Notes under the pieces: generated by a model
The model's database searches: none
What the model saw: the letters and a program-made list of their open reading frames with translations, nothing else
Told to the model about the DNA's origin: nothing
DNA from: Dipetalonema caudispina
Taxonomy: Eukaryota > Nematoda > Chromadorea > Rhabditida > Onchocercidae
Length of the DNA: 64,000 bases
Assembly (NCBI GenBank): GCA_013365325.1
Contig: JABVXV010000049.1
Coordinates: forward strand, 62,001-126,000
Direction of reading: 5' to 3'
Shown here: positions 24,501 to 37,130 of the stretch, one piece after another
Numbering within the stretch: the stretch's first letter is position 1
How the letters are laid out: every line of letters starts with the position of its first letter
Translations under genes and position numbers: made by a program

Positions 24501-27500
24501 AAAAAATCGAAAAAAATCAAAGAATTGCAAAAGAGAATACGGTCATGAATATAAACAACATACCAAACAAATCATGGAATGCATTCTTATAACATCAAAT
24601 GGAACCATATAAGCAGCAGAAGCAAGTAGTCGAAGACGACTACAACAGCGATGACGATGACGATCACGACGACAACGACGACGATGATGAAGAAAAGAAC
24701 ATTTCATTGGTTGGAGCTATTGTGTTGTTATGTTCGGTATTTGGAGAATGAAGGAAGTGATTGCAGAATCCGAAAAAGTTTCTTCATAGTACATCAATGG
24801 TTTGAAACCTTTTTTTCCCTTTTTTTTTTTTTTTTTTTTTTTAGCCCCAATAACTATTGGAAAAGTAGAAGAGATGGAAACATGAATAGAAAGAAAAGTC
24901 AAAATTTACAAACGTGAAATAAAGCAAAATTTAGAAGAAATATGATGTAAACTAAGATTTGGAAAAATAAAGTAAAGCAAAATTTTAAAATGTACAAAAA
25001 TTTGCTAAAAGGTGAAAATATCATATGAGGAAAACGAAAAACATCATCGTTTCCCTGCCCCAGGCAAATAAAAAATATTTTAGAAAAATGTCATTGGTTA
25101 TTTGAATTCAAAAAAGCACAATTTATTATGTAAGCTTAAAATTTCAATGTATATATATAATTCTTACAAGAAGGGGGGAGGGGGGGAAAAAAAAAAAGAA
25201 GGGAGGAAGAAGAAGGTATGTTCTAAATCACGGATATACAGTTTGATGTCATTCTCTTTTAGGGGACATTAATGTGACTTTGTGATATTGTCATCTATAA
25301 AAAGATAAGGAATGAGTAGTGTATTTGATAAGTTTGATCATATGGTGATGATCAGATCAATTGATAAAAATTAGAAGTAATGAAATTGCTATGATATGTT
25401 GAGGTAACAAAGTAGGTTATTCAGTTGGAAAATTTATACGTATTAACATGAAGAAAATAAGCGGTTTATTCTTTGATGTTATGCAATTGCCAATAGACAA
25501 TGATTGATCATTTTCAGAAGTGGAATGAAGAAAGGTAAGATGGAAATTTACAAATGTTCTCAAAGTTCAGCTTATCCATTAAAAGTGATGCCAGTACTAT
25601 GCAACAATACGGATTTATTTCTAACTTGGGGGAAATTTTAAAACGAAAAAGTTGAAGTATCAAAAATGAAGCGTTCTTAATTTTTTATTTAATTTACTCA
25701 TTTGATATGAGCTTTACTCTTTTTCAATTAATAATATTTTTGTTTAATATTCCTTTTATTACTTGGAAAAAATTTTTTGGTATCATAGACAAAGATATAT
25801 TACAACACTAAATATGACTTAGCATTTCAACATTTGTCATTCTTTAACAATTGATAGCTTAAAAATATTCTGTTAATAAAATAAGAACCGAAAACTTACT
25901 GATTTAAATTTTTGGCATATTTTGACAATTTATATTCCATAAAAAAAAATTTAAAAATTTTTAAATTATAAAATAAATCAAACAACACTGATCGATAGTT
26001 ATTTGATGTATTTTATTAATGATGGCATAGATAACCTTCAAAGGTTGAAAATTATTATACATTAGTTATCAAAAGATGTTCCGGATATTTCAACTGTCAA
26101 ACTTAATCATTCCCATCATCCATCCGCTAGTAATGAGGATAATAATTACTGAAATATTTCTGCGTATAACCGATTGGTTTAGGTGAAGGTTACACATCTA
26201 CCACAAATTAGAATGTATGACGCATATACTATTCATCAGCAATATTAGCAACAATACTGAAAGATTGAAATTTAAAAAAGAAATATTGTAATTTGGAAGG
26301 TAACAGTTAATAGGTCACTAAAATAATAGTATAGAGTTGCAAATGAAGCATATCAAAGTCATCAATGCATCATCATTTCCACATAAACTATTATTATACG
26401 ACAACCATACGGCGGCAAATCAGAATCAGTTGCCATCTGTTTTCTCGTACCTTTCGTGATACGGTCCAGTGAACAATGAACCGGATTATTATTTGAACGT
26501 TCACAAGATCAGAAAATAATAAAAAAGTGACAGTAATCGAGAATGTCAATTATTTGAATCAAAAAGAATGGACAGATATTTTTAAAAATTATGATAGTTT
26601 TTAAAAATTTAAAAGAAAATAGAGAGAGTTATGCTTATACTTTTTATTGTTGCATGATTTAACAAAGGAATATACTTTTATAATAATTTTGATTCCAATT
26701 CTAATTCTTATTTTTGGCCATTGAATCTGATTCCAATTTCTTCGATAAGAATTATTTCCGTACGAGAAGATGAAAAGCAAAAAAAAAACGATCAAGTATG
26801 AGCAATATATTCGTTCAGTAAATTTAACTACGAATAATTTGGGAAAATTCGATTCAAATTTTCCAGAAATGAAAATGGTTCAGATGTATTAATGTTACAA
26901 AAGTACAACATTTTATCATATCTATATAAAATCAATGTTTTTTTTTTTTTTTTTTTTTCCTTTTGCCTTTAATATTGCAATATATTTGTTAGCAGAGAAG
27001 AATAAGCAGATACCGAAAAATGCCTGAATAGGATATTCCTGAAAAATTCCAAAATACTACGAGTCACTTTTTTTTTGTCAGATTATAGTGATTGGAAAAC
27101 ACTTATTGATGAAAAAGAATTGGTTTATTAGGAACTTGAAATGTTTAGAAAAGCACAATGAGTACGCAAAAGTATCAATCAAATGTGTGAAGAGGGTATT
27201 ATCGGATGACATGTCCGTTACTGATAACAATCATGATGACCAGAGATAAGCTTATAAAAATGGAGTCGAATAAGATCAACTGACATTATAAATTTATAGC
27301 AGTAACATAAGCATTATTTCACTATTCATTCTGTTATTCAATTTTTCATATTTATTGAAATTTCAGAATTCAAATATTACATTCAATTTGAATATTTGAA
27401 TTAGTGCAACTTTTTATTCTTCTTGCAGCACTAACCGTATTAAAAGTACTTCCTAAAATATTCAATAGAAATTTGCAGAAATGAACTTTAGACCAAAAGT

Positions 27501-29576
27501 TGAATTAAATTAAAAGTGTGTGGGAAAGCTCTTGAACGATTCATAAACAACTTTTCCCGACGAAAATTTAATTTTGCAATGAAAAGAAAAGGCAGGAAAT
27601 TGAACGAATTACAAGGAATGGTTAAAGGACTAATAAAATTTGCACATCCTTCACATTACTAAACTTACACTAATTTCTATCCTATCAATCAGTAATCTGT
27701 AATATATTTCCATAGATGGTTAGCAAAATAAGAAATAAAAAAAAAAAAAAAAAAAAAGAAGAGAAGAAAAACAATCGGATAAAATTTTATTTTAAAAAAG
27801 AAATGAAGATATTATCCTAAAATAGTAATGAATTAAAAAACGAAAAAACAAATACTATTTATCATATGCGAGAATAATTTAACTTCAACAGAAACCTTTA
27901 TCAATCATTATCATGCAATTATCCTCTTTGTTGTCCTCTGTCCTCTGTCATTTTGCCCATACCCATTCACTTGAAAAAAAAAAAAAAAAAATTAAAAAAA
28001 ATAAAAAGAAAAAAACGAAGAATATAGTAAATTGAGAATGAATATATTTTAGATTGAAAAAAGAAATGAAAAGAAGAGAAAAATAGGAAAAGGAAAAATT
28101 GGCAATTATTTGGTATGCAAAGAAAAAAAAAAAAAAATTTAACGTAATGTTGTCAATTCAAACTGAAGGTCATTTTCAGTTACCGCTCTCGGCCCTATTC
28201 AAATACTTCAAAGGCCATAAACTATCATTTTTCGGGTATGAGGTAAGAAAGAGAGATATTATTATAAAAAAAAAAGGAGGGAAAAAAGAAAAAAGAAATG
28301 CTAATAGGTTTTCTCATAGATTTAGCCATTTGTATTCCCGTGGGAGGTATTTCTATATAACTTATTAGTTAATGCTATTTTTATGGGTAATTCATAAAAT
28401 GCTATTTACAAGAGAGCAAATGTCACCTTGATAAATTAAATATTAAATCATCATTATTAACGAAGTTTTATCAGTTAGTGCTATTGTACAAGAATGTTGT
28501 AATAGCTGAAAAAGGTATCAGAAAGGTGGATAGAATAACAGCATGAGTAAAAAATAATGTCATGTTGGATTTCTCGAATGCTATCATTCTTCTGTTTACT
28601 ATGACGATAGGTCACTATATTTTACTCATCCGTCACTATAAACAAAACTTCTCTATTATCATTTATTAGCCAGCATTAATTAGCAAAAATTTTAATCAAG
28701 ATAACGGATAATAAAGTATTAAGATAAGATAATAGAAAATGTGTAATTTGAACTATTAGAAATAATGAATGTAAACTTCTATAACATTATGATAACAATT
28801 CAAACTAGAATAATTTAAAAAAAAAAAAAAAGGAAAAAGGAAAAAGGAAAAAGAAAGAGAAAAACAGTAACAGAAGAGGAAAATTCATGAAGTGTGAATG
28901 TTTTCAACTTTTCCCATTTTCGTTTTCATAGTTTAGTTTCCTTTCCAGCATGTCCGATAATGAGTATGAGGTAGACTTCAAGGACATAGAATGAACATTC
29001 TTTTCATTCAAAATAAACTTTACGCTTTATATTAAATTTATCAGTAAACAATTGTTTTAAAAATTCATAAATTTGATACATGATGAAATTAAAATTATAA
29101 TCATACAAGTATGCATCATTTGTTACTAATTGTAAAATTTTGATACATTTACTTTATCTAATAGCTTTCAAAAAAAAAAAAAAAAAAAAGAAAAAGAAAA
29201 AATCATAAAAATTTTCAATGGATAATTTGTCCTTTTAGTGGATGCAAATGAAATAAGCTGAATTAATTAACAAAACAATTAACTGAAGTGATTTTTCATT
29301 AATTACAAAACAAAAAAAAGAATTAAATAAATAAATGGATGAATTAGTAAATTATAGAAGGCTAAAGAAAATGAGAAAAAGTGTGATATGATCCATTATG
29401 TTAATGACATTAAATTAAGTACTTCCTATTAAGAGGAAAATCAATGAAAGAAAAGGAAAAGTATGCAAATGAGGTATGAGGTAGCCAATGTCCAGAATGT
29501 TAACACTGACCAATCAATCGTTCCTTTTCGTAATCCTCACTAATTGATTAGTTTCATATAACGAAGTAAAAGGAGG

Positions 29577-29618
<42 letters not shown>

Positions 29619-30197
29619 GGAAACAATTCTGTTCCACTTTTGAGGGAACAACTGTTTTTGTGCCCCATTTTAAGAATAATTCGTTAAAAAAAATTATGAT
29701 CGAGTGTGTGTGTGTGTGTGTGTGTGTGTGTATTTGTCTGTCTGTTCATTGTCCATTCATTTGTTTACCTGGGTGTGTCTGTTTAAAGAATGAATGAAAC
29801 AGATGGATAATACAGTAATGAGGCAAAAAATTGAAAAAAGCTGGAAATTTCGTCAATATATCTTATATTTATTTCGTATTTCCTGTACAACAATGTTATT
29901 TATTTCCACTCCGGAATTCCGTCTTGTCGCTCTATCTGAATCATTCAGTTGTCCACTATTTAATATATTATAACTTTATCATATAATTAAACGATTTCTT
30001 TGTAATTAATGTCATTTACTGGTTTACTTAATTGATTTCCTAAATAAAAAGATGAATTACATCTTATTTATAAGTTTCTGAAATACAGAGAAAGAAGAAA
30101 AGATGTTTATGCTTTGAAAGTATGATTATATTATTTTGCATTTGTAATATTTTGCTTAACAAACGAAAATTATAAATTTAATATTATCAAGAAATGA

Positions 30198-30228
<31 letters not shown>

Positions 30229-32690
30229 CAAGATTAATTTTTATTTTTTTTGAATAATTGTACAATAATTTAAAAGCAGGTACAATAGGGCGAAAGCTCA
30301 ATTTTTGCATATATTTCAAAGACTTGAAAAAAAATGAAACATTTTGAGGATCTCAAAAGTTCGCACCTCACTTCTTCACTCAAAGTTCCTCAAGATGTTG
30401 AAGATACGTATGATATTGATGAAAGACGAGTGATAGGGTAGAAAGCGGGGGACGGGAAAGACATGGATGAATGGTATAGACATAATCATAATTTTGGAAC
30501 AAAAAAGCGTTAGCGTTAAAGTATGGAATGATACGGATCGGAAGGTCGTCACAAAAACGATAGGAAGGGAGAAAAAGGGAGAGGGAAAGGGAAAGAGGAA
30601 AAAGGAGAGGGAAAGAGGAAGATGGGGTAAAAGAAAAAAAAAGACAGAGAATACTCATAAAACTATCACCAAATCACAATGAAATGAATTACGAAAAGAA
30701 AAACGGTTTAATTAAGGTATGCAAGGTTGAAAAAGAGCAATATAGGCGATTATCGCCATCATCACCCACTTTCCTCTCCTCCTCATCTTCCCTCTTCTCA
30801 CTTTCTCCCTCTCTTCTCTCTTTCATTTACTTCTCGAATTTCGACCACTTTAAATTTTCGATTCTATTGAAAGTTACATGTTATTAATTATCTTTAAAGT
30901 CATGCTAATTTACGAAACATTATTACAAAACTATAACTCACCGAAATGTCAACTTCGAAAATTGACACATTTGTTTCATCAAAAAAAAAAAAGAAAAAAA
31001 GACTAATTTCCAATTATTCGTTTACTCATTGTATTTACTGATAAATTTATTTTTCGGATTAAATCGTCGAATTCTTTTCATCTAGAAGTTGTCAAATTCA
31101 AGCAAGCATTTACATTTAGAATTTCGAAAGTTTTTTCCAAAGAAAAATTTCTAATTCATCTGACTTCTCTCCTCTCTCCTTTCTTCAGATTTAAACATAG
31201 CCAATTTTCTTAAAATCCTGATATCAAATCAATAGAAGATCCAGCAACTGACATCTAATAAGCAACAATCAAAGCCGTCAAATAGCAACAGCGACAGAAT
31301 TAGCCAATTATTGTAAATGTAACGAAATGAATACTATTACTGATTTCCGGATATCTTTCATCCGTTTCATAATCTTCATAATAAATTCTTGGAGCTCATG
31401 GATCAATTGCAGTATTTATTTCACTATATATTATCAGCATATCGTTTGTAAAATCAGTAATATTGCCAATATCATAAATTGTCTAAATTTTGAAAATTTA
31501 AAAGAAAGAAAATTTTTTAATTATTCTCAGAAAACACATGATCAGTGTGCAAATCGAAATATGCATCAATTGAACAATTGTGAAAATCCAATTGAAAATT
31601 AAAAAAAAAAAAAAGAAGAGGAAAAAGGAAATAATCCATCTAGTACGCATTTTGATATTAAAAAGTATCAAATAATTTTAAAGTGCCAAGTTTTTGTAAA
31701 AATGAAAGTGAAAAAGACTAAGCAATTTTTACTTATTTTTTAGAAATGAAACGGTCAGAATAAATTTTTTTTTCTAAAAATAGTTCGCATAGAATATTAA
31801 GATTAAAATGAACCAAAGATTGTGTAGATAACAAAAAATTGCGAAAATTAACAACACTTTTTTTTTAATATATATAATTTAGCAATTTCTTTCCACACTT
31901 CATATTTCTTGTTCAATCTTAATCCGACTATTCTTTACTTTTTACTTTCACATTCCTTCCCCTTTATTCTTTCCTTAAATAACATTTAAGCTTTACTCAT
32001 CCTGTAATTAATAAGCTATTTTAAGAAATTTCCTTTTCTTCTATCATTTTTTCTGAAAAAATCAACAACTGATATGATGAAATATTATCGATGATGAAAG
32101 GAACAAAAAAAAAACATCCTAAATTCGATGTTTTTTTTGTGACGAAGTAATCAAATTTGTTTTTTTGAAAAGAAAAAATAAGTTATATCAACCAAAATAT
32201 AAAGTAGGGAATTTCTCTTCCAGAAAATCTCTCAATCCGAAATTCTAATGAGATAAGTCACAAATCTTGGAAAGTATGATTCACCAAGTTTGGAATGATC
32301 GAAAAAACTTCGAATAAATATAAAATAAATATAAGTGAGATACCGGAAATTTTGCTGAATAAATTCTCATTCGTATTAATTTATAATTGTTTGTAAACGA
32401 AACTTTTTGATTAGAAAAAAAAAACAAACTTAAAACGATTTATCTTTTAAAGGTCATCGAAGGATATCGTAAAAATCGTATATGGGATTAATGATGAGGG
32501 ATAAAGCAGAATAGGATGTTTATTGTATCCAAAACAAACGATTCCGTCAAAATTAATGGGTGATAACAATTCTTTCTTGATGGGTCAAGAGCCGTAAATT
32601 CTAAAGTGTTGATTATTGTTCATGCCGCATATCTTTCCGGACAACGCACCTCTTTCTTTTTCCCGACCATTACTTTCCTATTCTAATAAT
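19568..32690. other. Long AT-rich stretch with no supported gene
   Basis: This is the sequence upstream of sax-7. On both strands I found only short ORFs with no domain, splice or trans-splice pattern I trust. It contains many poly-A/T runs (for example 21541-21564, 23534-23553, 27738-27759 and 30204-30229, and the 37-base T run at 29579-29615), a TG tract at 29704-29731 and a GAC/GAT-coded acidic ORF at 24599-24751. Promoter elements for sax-7 are presumably here, but none can be pointed to. Confidence 0.5.
29579..29731. repeat. T37 run and (TG)n microsatellite
   Basis: The longest homopolymer in the window (37 T, 29579-29615) is followed by about 14 TG units at 29704-29731. Confidence 0.95.
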
Positions 32691-32700
32691 AACAGTAACA

Positions 32701-32701
<1 letters not shown>

Positions 32702-32747
<46 letters not shown>

Positions 32748-32805
32748 TAATGATAATTGATAATTAATAATAATAATAATAATAGCAAATAACAACAATA
32801 ATAAA

Positions 32806-32885
<80 letters not shown>

Positions 32886-32920
32886 TAATAATAATAATAA
32901 CAATAATAATAATAATAATG

Positions 32921-32963
<43 letters not shown>

Positions 32964-32993
32964 TAATAATAATAATAATAATAATAAATAATA

Positions 32994-33025
<32 letters not shown>

Positions 33026-33065
33026 GAAGAAGAAGAAGAAGAGGAAAAAAAGTAATAGTAATAAT
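32702..33065. repeat. AAT trinucleotide satellite, about 360 bases
   Basis: Near-continuous (AAT)n with occasional CAA, TGA and TTG interruptions passes into (AAG)n at about 33026-33042. The long poly-Leu and poly-Tyr ORFs on the minus strand are translations of this repeat. Confidence 0.97.
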
Positions 33066-33318
33066 AACATAATGGTAGTAAAGCTTAGTGACCGCTGTTT
33101 TTTGTTTATTTGTTTGTCGTTTGTTTATTTCTTCTTCCATTCTGTTACTATTCGATTTTCCACTTCTTAATTAATTACTTCAGCGAATTAATTATCTGAC
33201 ATTTGTCAGTTGCAGCTTATCGCACTTTCCGGAAGAGCGTCAACTGTCGGTTTTCCTTCTTCTTCTTTTTTTTTTTTTTTGATATTTAGATCTTTTTAGT
33301 GATAAGGAAACAACTGGG

Positions 33319-33564
33319 ATGAAACGATTGATTGACATACAAAATATGACCACTTCAACAATACTATTACTTGACAGGTAAATTATGCAATATTACTGAA
33401 GCTTGACGGACAGTGAAGAGGCGATTTCGGACAGTCAACGCATGCTAAGATTACTTGATACACTTACCGAAAAACACATGATTTATATGGAAGATCAAGA
33501 TTTATGGGATGAAACAGTACTACCTGATTTGTTTTCAATCCAACTTTCATCTTTCTTCCCCTGA
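33319..33564 (+). CDS. Weak candidate: two-exon small protein of unknown function
   Basis: I do not recognise this protein. An ATG at 33319 opens MKRLIDIQNM and reaches an AG|GTAAAT donor after 33377. If a 36-base intron (33378-33413, ending GGACAG) is removed, the frame continues as SEEAISDSQRMLRLLD through MEDQDLWDETVLPDLF to a TGA at 33564, giving 69 aa. The second exon has coding-like composition (acidic, with no homopolymer residue runs) in otherwise noncoding sequence. An intron this short would be unusual. It could equally be a fragment of a larger gene or chance. Confidence 0.25.
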
Positions 33565-34480
33565 ATTGTTTCCTTCAATTCAGGTTTGAATATAATCTGG
33601 GAAATGAAAAATGGAGAAAATGTAAGATTGCGTAGATTGAAAAATGTCGCGATGAAATGAATGACATTGGAATGGAAAAAATTTTGTGCAAAAAAAAGGT
33701 TAAAATCTTGAAACTAAGAAAAAAAAATGTTGAATTTAAAAAAAAGAAGAAATGATCAGCAGGTTGTATACTATGCCTGTTGGAGAAGGACGACATCGAG
33801 CCGGCTGGTACACGGAGCACAAAAGTCACAAATGAAAAAGACAAAGGTGAATTAAGAATGATTAGTGTGACTCGGCAATGGGAGGGGGGTAATCGGGAGG
33901 CAAGGAAAGGAATGGAAGAGGGTAGGGAAGAGAAGGAGTTCGATCAGGTCGGGTCAGGTTGTATTTGAAATGGTCGGATGGAATGAATGAGGGTCAGGAA
34001 GGGGTAAAGGGAAGGTTGTGATAAGTTTCGTAATGAGAAAACTTGAAATGAACGATAGCTAGTAACAATTACCGTAAATACGAAGCGTACTACTTACTAT
34101 CTGCTATAAGTTGTTTACGGATATCGATATCACAATTCCGGAAACAAGGTGTACCGGTTCAACTTTTGTCAAAGAATTTCCGACTAAACAAGAATCAATG
34201 GAAGAAGAAATATTATGTTTGTTAATCTAAAATTGATCGAAATTAAGGAAGAAAAAGAAAGATTGTCACGTTTCTTACTGTTTACCCAATTATTGGCTGG
34301 CATTTCCCGATCTTTGCTTACATTTGACATACAGTTCAAGTGGAAAAAAAGAGGAGAGAAAAAAATTTTTTTTTTTCATATCGTAAAATCATCACAGCGT
34401 AGGAAAAAAGTGTCTAGCAAATTATAGATTTCATTTAAGATATTTTGACATAATCAAATTAATTATTTTCCAATAATGAC
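33565..34480. other. Purine-rich stretch without a supported gene
   Basis: 33780-34010 is unusually G/A-rich for the window, with a G-run cluster at 33880-33900. An ORF there (33780-33968) is dominated by Glu/Gly/Arg from the purine bias and is not convincing. Confidence 0.4.
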
Positions 34481-34481
34481 A

Positions 34482-34541
34482 ATGATAACGGCAATAACAA
34501 TGATAATGATAACAACAGTGATAATATTGATAATAATAATG

Positions 34542-34577
<36 letters not shown>

Positions 34578-34735
34578 GTAACAATATTAATAGTAATAAC
34601 AATAATAATAACAATAAATAATAAATGATAAATGATAAATGGTAAATAATAAATGATAAATAAATAATAAATAATAAGTAATAAATAAATAATAAATAAT
34701 AAGTAATAAATAATAATAAATAATAATAATAATAA

Positions 34736-34788
<53 letters not shown>

Positions 34789-34828
34789 TATTATTATTAT
34801 TATTATTATAATAATAGTAATAATAATA

Positions 34829-34859
<31 letters not shown>

Positions 34860-34895
34860 AAATAATGATAATAATAGTAATAATAATAATAACAC
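34482..34895. repeat. AAT/ATT and AAATGAT repeat block with inverted segment
   Basis: Imperfect TAA/TGA repeats (34482-34615) pass into AATAAATGATAAAT-type units (34615-34740), then pure (AAT)n that flips to (TTA)n. The flip makes a perfect 42-base palindrome at 34767-34808. More AAT/AGT repeats follow. Confidence 0.95.
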
Positions 34896-37108
34896 GTATT
34901 CTTGCAAAATAATAAAAATTCATCAAAATGACCAGGAAATATAAAATGTTATATGTTATACAGAATTTAGTTCGGAATAAGATTCATTCAAATAAAGTTG
35001 AGAAGATAATTTATCATTTTATAAAATCTTTTTTCATGGATTAATTCGGAGCACCCATCCGATTGTCAGATATCTTTATTATTATCATTATTACTACTGT
35101 TACTGCTGATGCCATTATTATTATTATCATCATTATTACTGATATTATTCCTATTATTCATAGATGGCCATTTGTAATCATAAAATTTACTTCAACCTAC
35201 TATAACAAATTATTTTTATATTGCAAGAAATTCCTGCACACCACTTTGGTAATGTTATATTTTGAGTTATTGTTTATTAATTTTTGTTTTTTTCTTTTTT
35301 TGTTTGCTTTCAATAATTTTTTGTTTCTCGACCTCCGACAATGTCGTTATTTCTCAAAATTTTATTTCTCTCTAACATTTATCTATTTACTTTTAATTAT
35401 TACAATTAGTCTGACAATTTTATAACCAGTAATTTTTGTGCAGTTTTTTTGGTAAATTTTCAAATTTCCAAAAATTTTAACTCTTAATTACATTCGTAAT
35501 ATTTTAGCATTAATCTTACCTTGCTAATATCAAAATTATGATCTGTTATAATAATTGGTCATATTTGGTTATATTAGACAAATAAGTTATGGGAAAGTTT
35601 TTTGTCTTGCATTTTAATGCTTGTACAGCTGTTTATGTGCAATGCATACATTGATACAAAATGATTTTTATTTTTAAATGGTCTTGAAAAGAGAGGTGAA
35701 AGAGGAGGAGAAGAGAGAAAAGAAAAAAGAAAGGGAAAAAGATAAATTAATTTCAGAAAAGTATGGTTTGTATAAAACTGATTTGGCAATTCATCATTTC
35801 AATATTTGCCATTAACAAGGATTTTCCCACATACTTTGTTTTTACTTTATTTTTGAAAATTTTTAAAACTGAGATATTTCAAATAGAAAATATTATTGTG
35901 GATATTTTTATATGTTTGAATTAGTAAAAGATATTTTAAGTTTTTAATTCATAAAAGATATTTTAAGTTTTCGATTCTTAAAAGTGTTTTAAGTTTTAAA
36001 TTTCAACTGAGGTGTAAAACTTACATGCATAATAGAAGTTTTGAATTCATTTTCATAGCTTGATATCTTTCTTATGATCATATTGTATATTGTGGATTTA
36101 AAGCAAAAATTTTTCGCTAGCAAAAGTTTGCAAAATGTTAAACTTTATCTCAAATTCTTTTTCCATTGAATTTAATTTGAATTCGATTGGAAAATGAAGA
36201 ACCGAATATCATTCCTTTCGATTTTTCTTTTATACGCTTGTTTTATCTACTAATTAGTCAAACTGAATAACTCCTATTCTATCGATTATTTGTAAATGAT
36301 CCTATAACAGGGAGTTTATAAGTTTATTGATTATTAGCATAATTTAAAACAAAAAGAAAGATAAAAAGAAAGTTGAATAGAATTAGAATTAAAAGGAATT
36401 AATTAATTTGAAATGCAAAAAAGAAGTAAGGCGAGAATTTTGCAATCGGCAAACCTTTGTTTACATGCATGCTGTTATAATGTTGAATTGAAAATGCTTG
36501 CAGGATTAAATATTTTAAATTTTTTTTTTTTTTTTGAATAAAGCTATTAGTTCATAACAAAAAGTAACTATATCGTACATTGTATCCTAAAAAAGATTAT
36601 TACGTTTATTTCTTACTTCTTTCAAATGCCGTTATTTCTGTCATGGTAAAGTATATGAAACAAATAATTACACAACCATTTAAATTCTAATATTTTTAAT
36701 ACCAATAAATAGGCATTCAAGTTGATTTTCTTCCTCAGCCTTTAATGAATTATTTGACAAAAAAAGAAAGAAAAAATGATAACAAAGGCTTTATCAAATC
36801 CAAAATTACTTTTAATTTTTTGCTTTTAACTTTGGAGTTGAACAAATCTTAATTAGTTTGTTTTATGTGTTGCTAATTTTCAGTGAGTTATTAAATATTT
36901 TTAATTTGCAGTTAATAGTAACATAAATAGGTAAGGTTTATTGTATTATTAGATGTTATCGATTAAGAAGAGAATGCTAATAATCTTAATAATTTAGTTA
37001 ATTTTAATCACAGTAAATTTAAATATTTTCCATTTAACTTCGTAGCAATGCGGTTCAATTATTTTATAAATTTCATTTTCCTATTTCTTTGGCTAACCTC
37101 ATTTTACA
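34896..37108. other. Intergenic stretch upstream of the Ig gene
   Basis: No supported gene. An ATT/ATC-type tract lies at 35080-35160, a 27-base tandem repeat at 35925-36000, and poly-T at 36518-36535. A short hydrophobic ORF (37048-37155) overlaps the acceptor of the next gene and is probably outron. Confidence 0.5.
35925..36000. repeat. 27-base tandem repeat, about 2.7 copies
   Basis: Copies start at 35925, 35952 and 35979. The core is TAAAAGATATTTTAAGTTTT; the third copy has GTGT in place of ATAT. Confidence 0.85.
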
Positions 37109-37130
37109 GATTTCGAAACGAGCAGCAGGC

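Noticed and set aside
24599..24751. 50-residue acidic ORF (Asp-rich, hydrophobic end)
   Set aside because: Most of it is a GAC/GAT repeat; no splice or conservation argument.
32670..33140. Long poly-Leu/poly-Ile and poly-Tyr ORFs on the minus strand
   Set aside because: They are translations of the AAT satellite, with no start context or non-repeat sequence.
34459..34926. 155-codon Ile/Leu/Ser-rich ORF
   Set aside because: Translation of the TAA/TGA repeat block.
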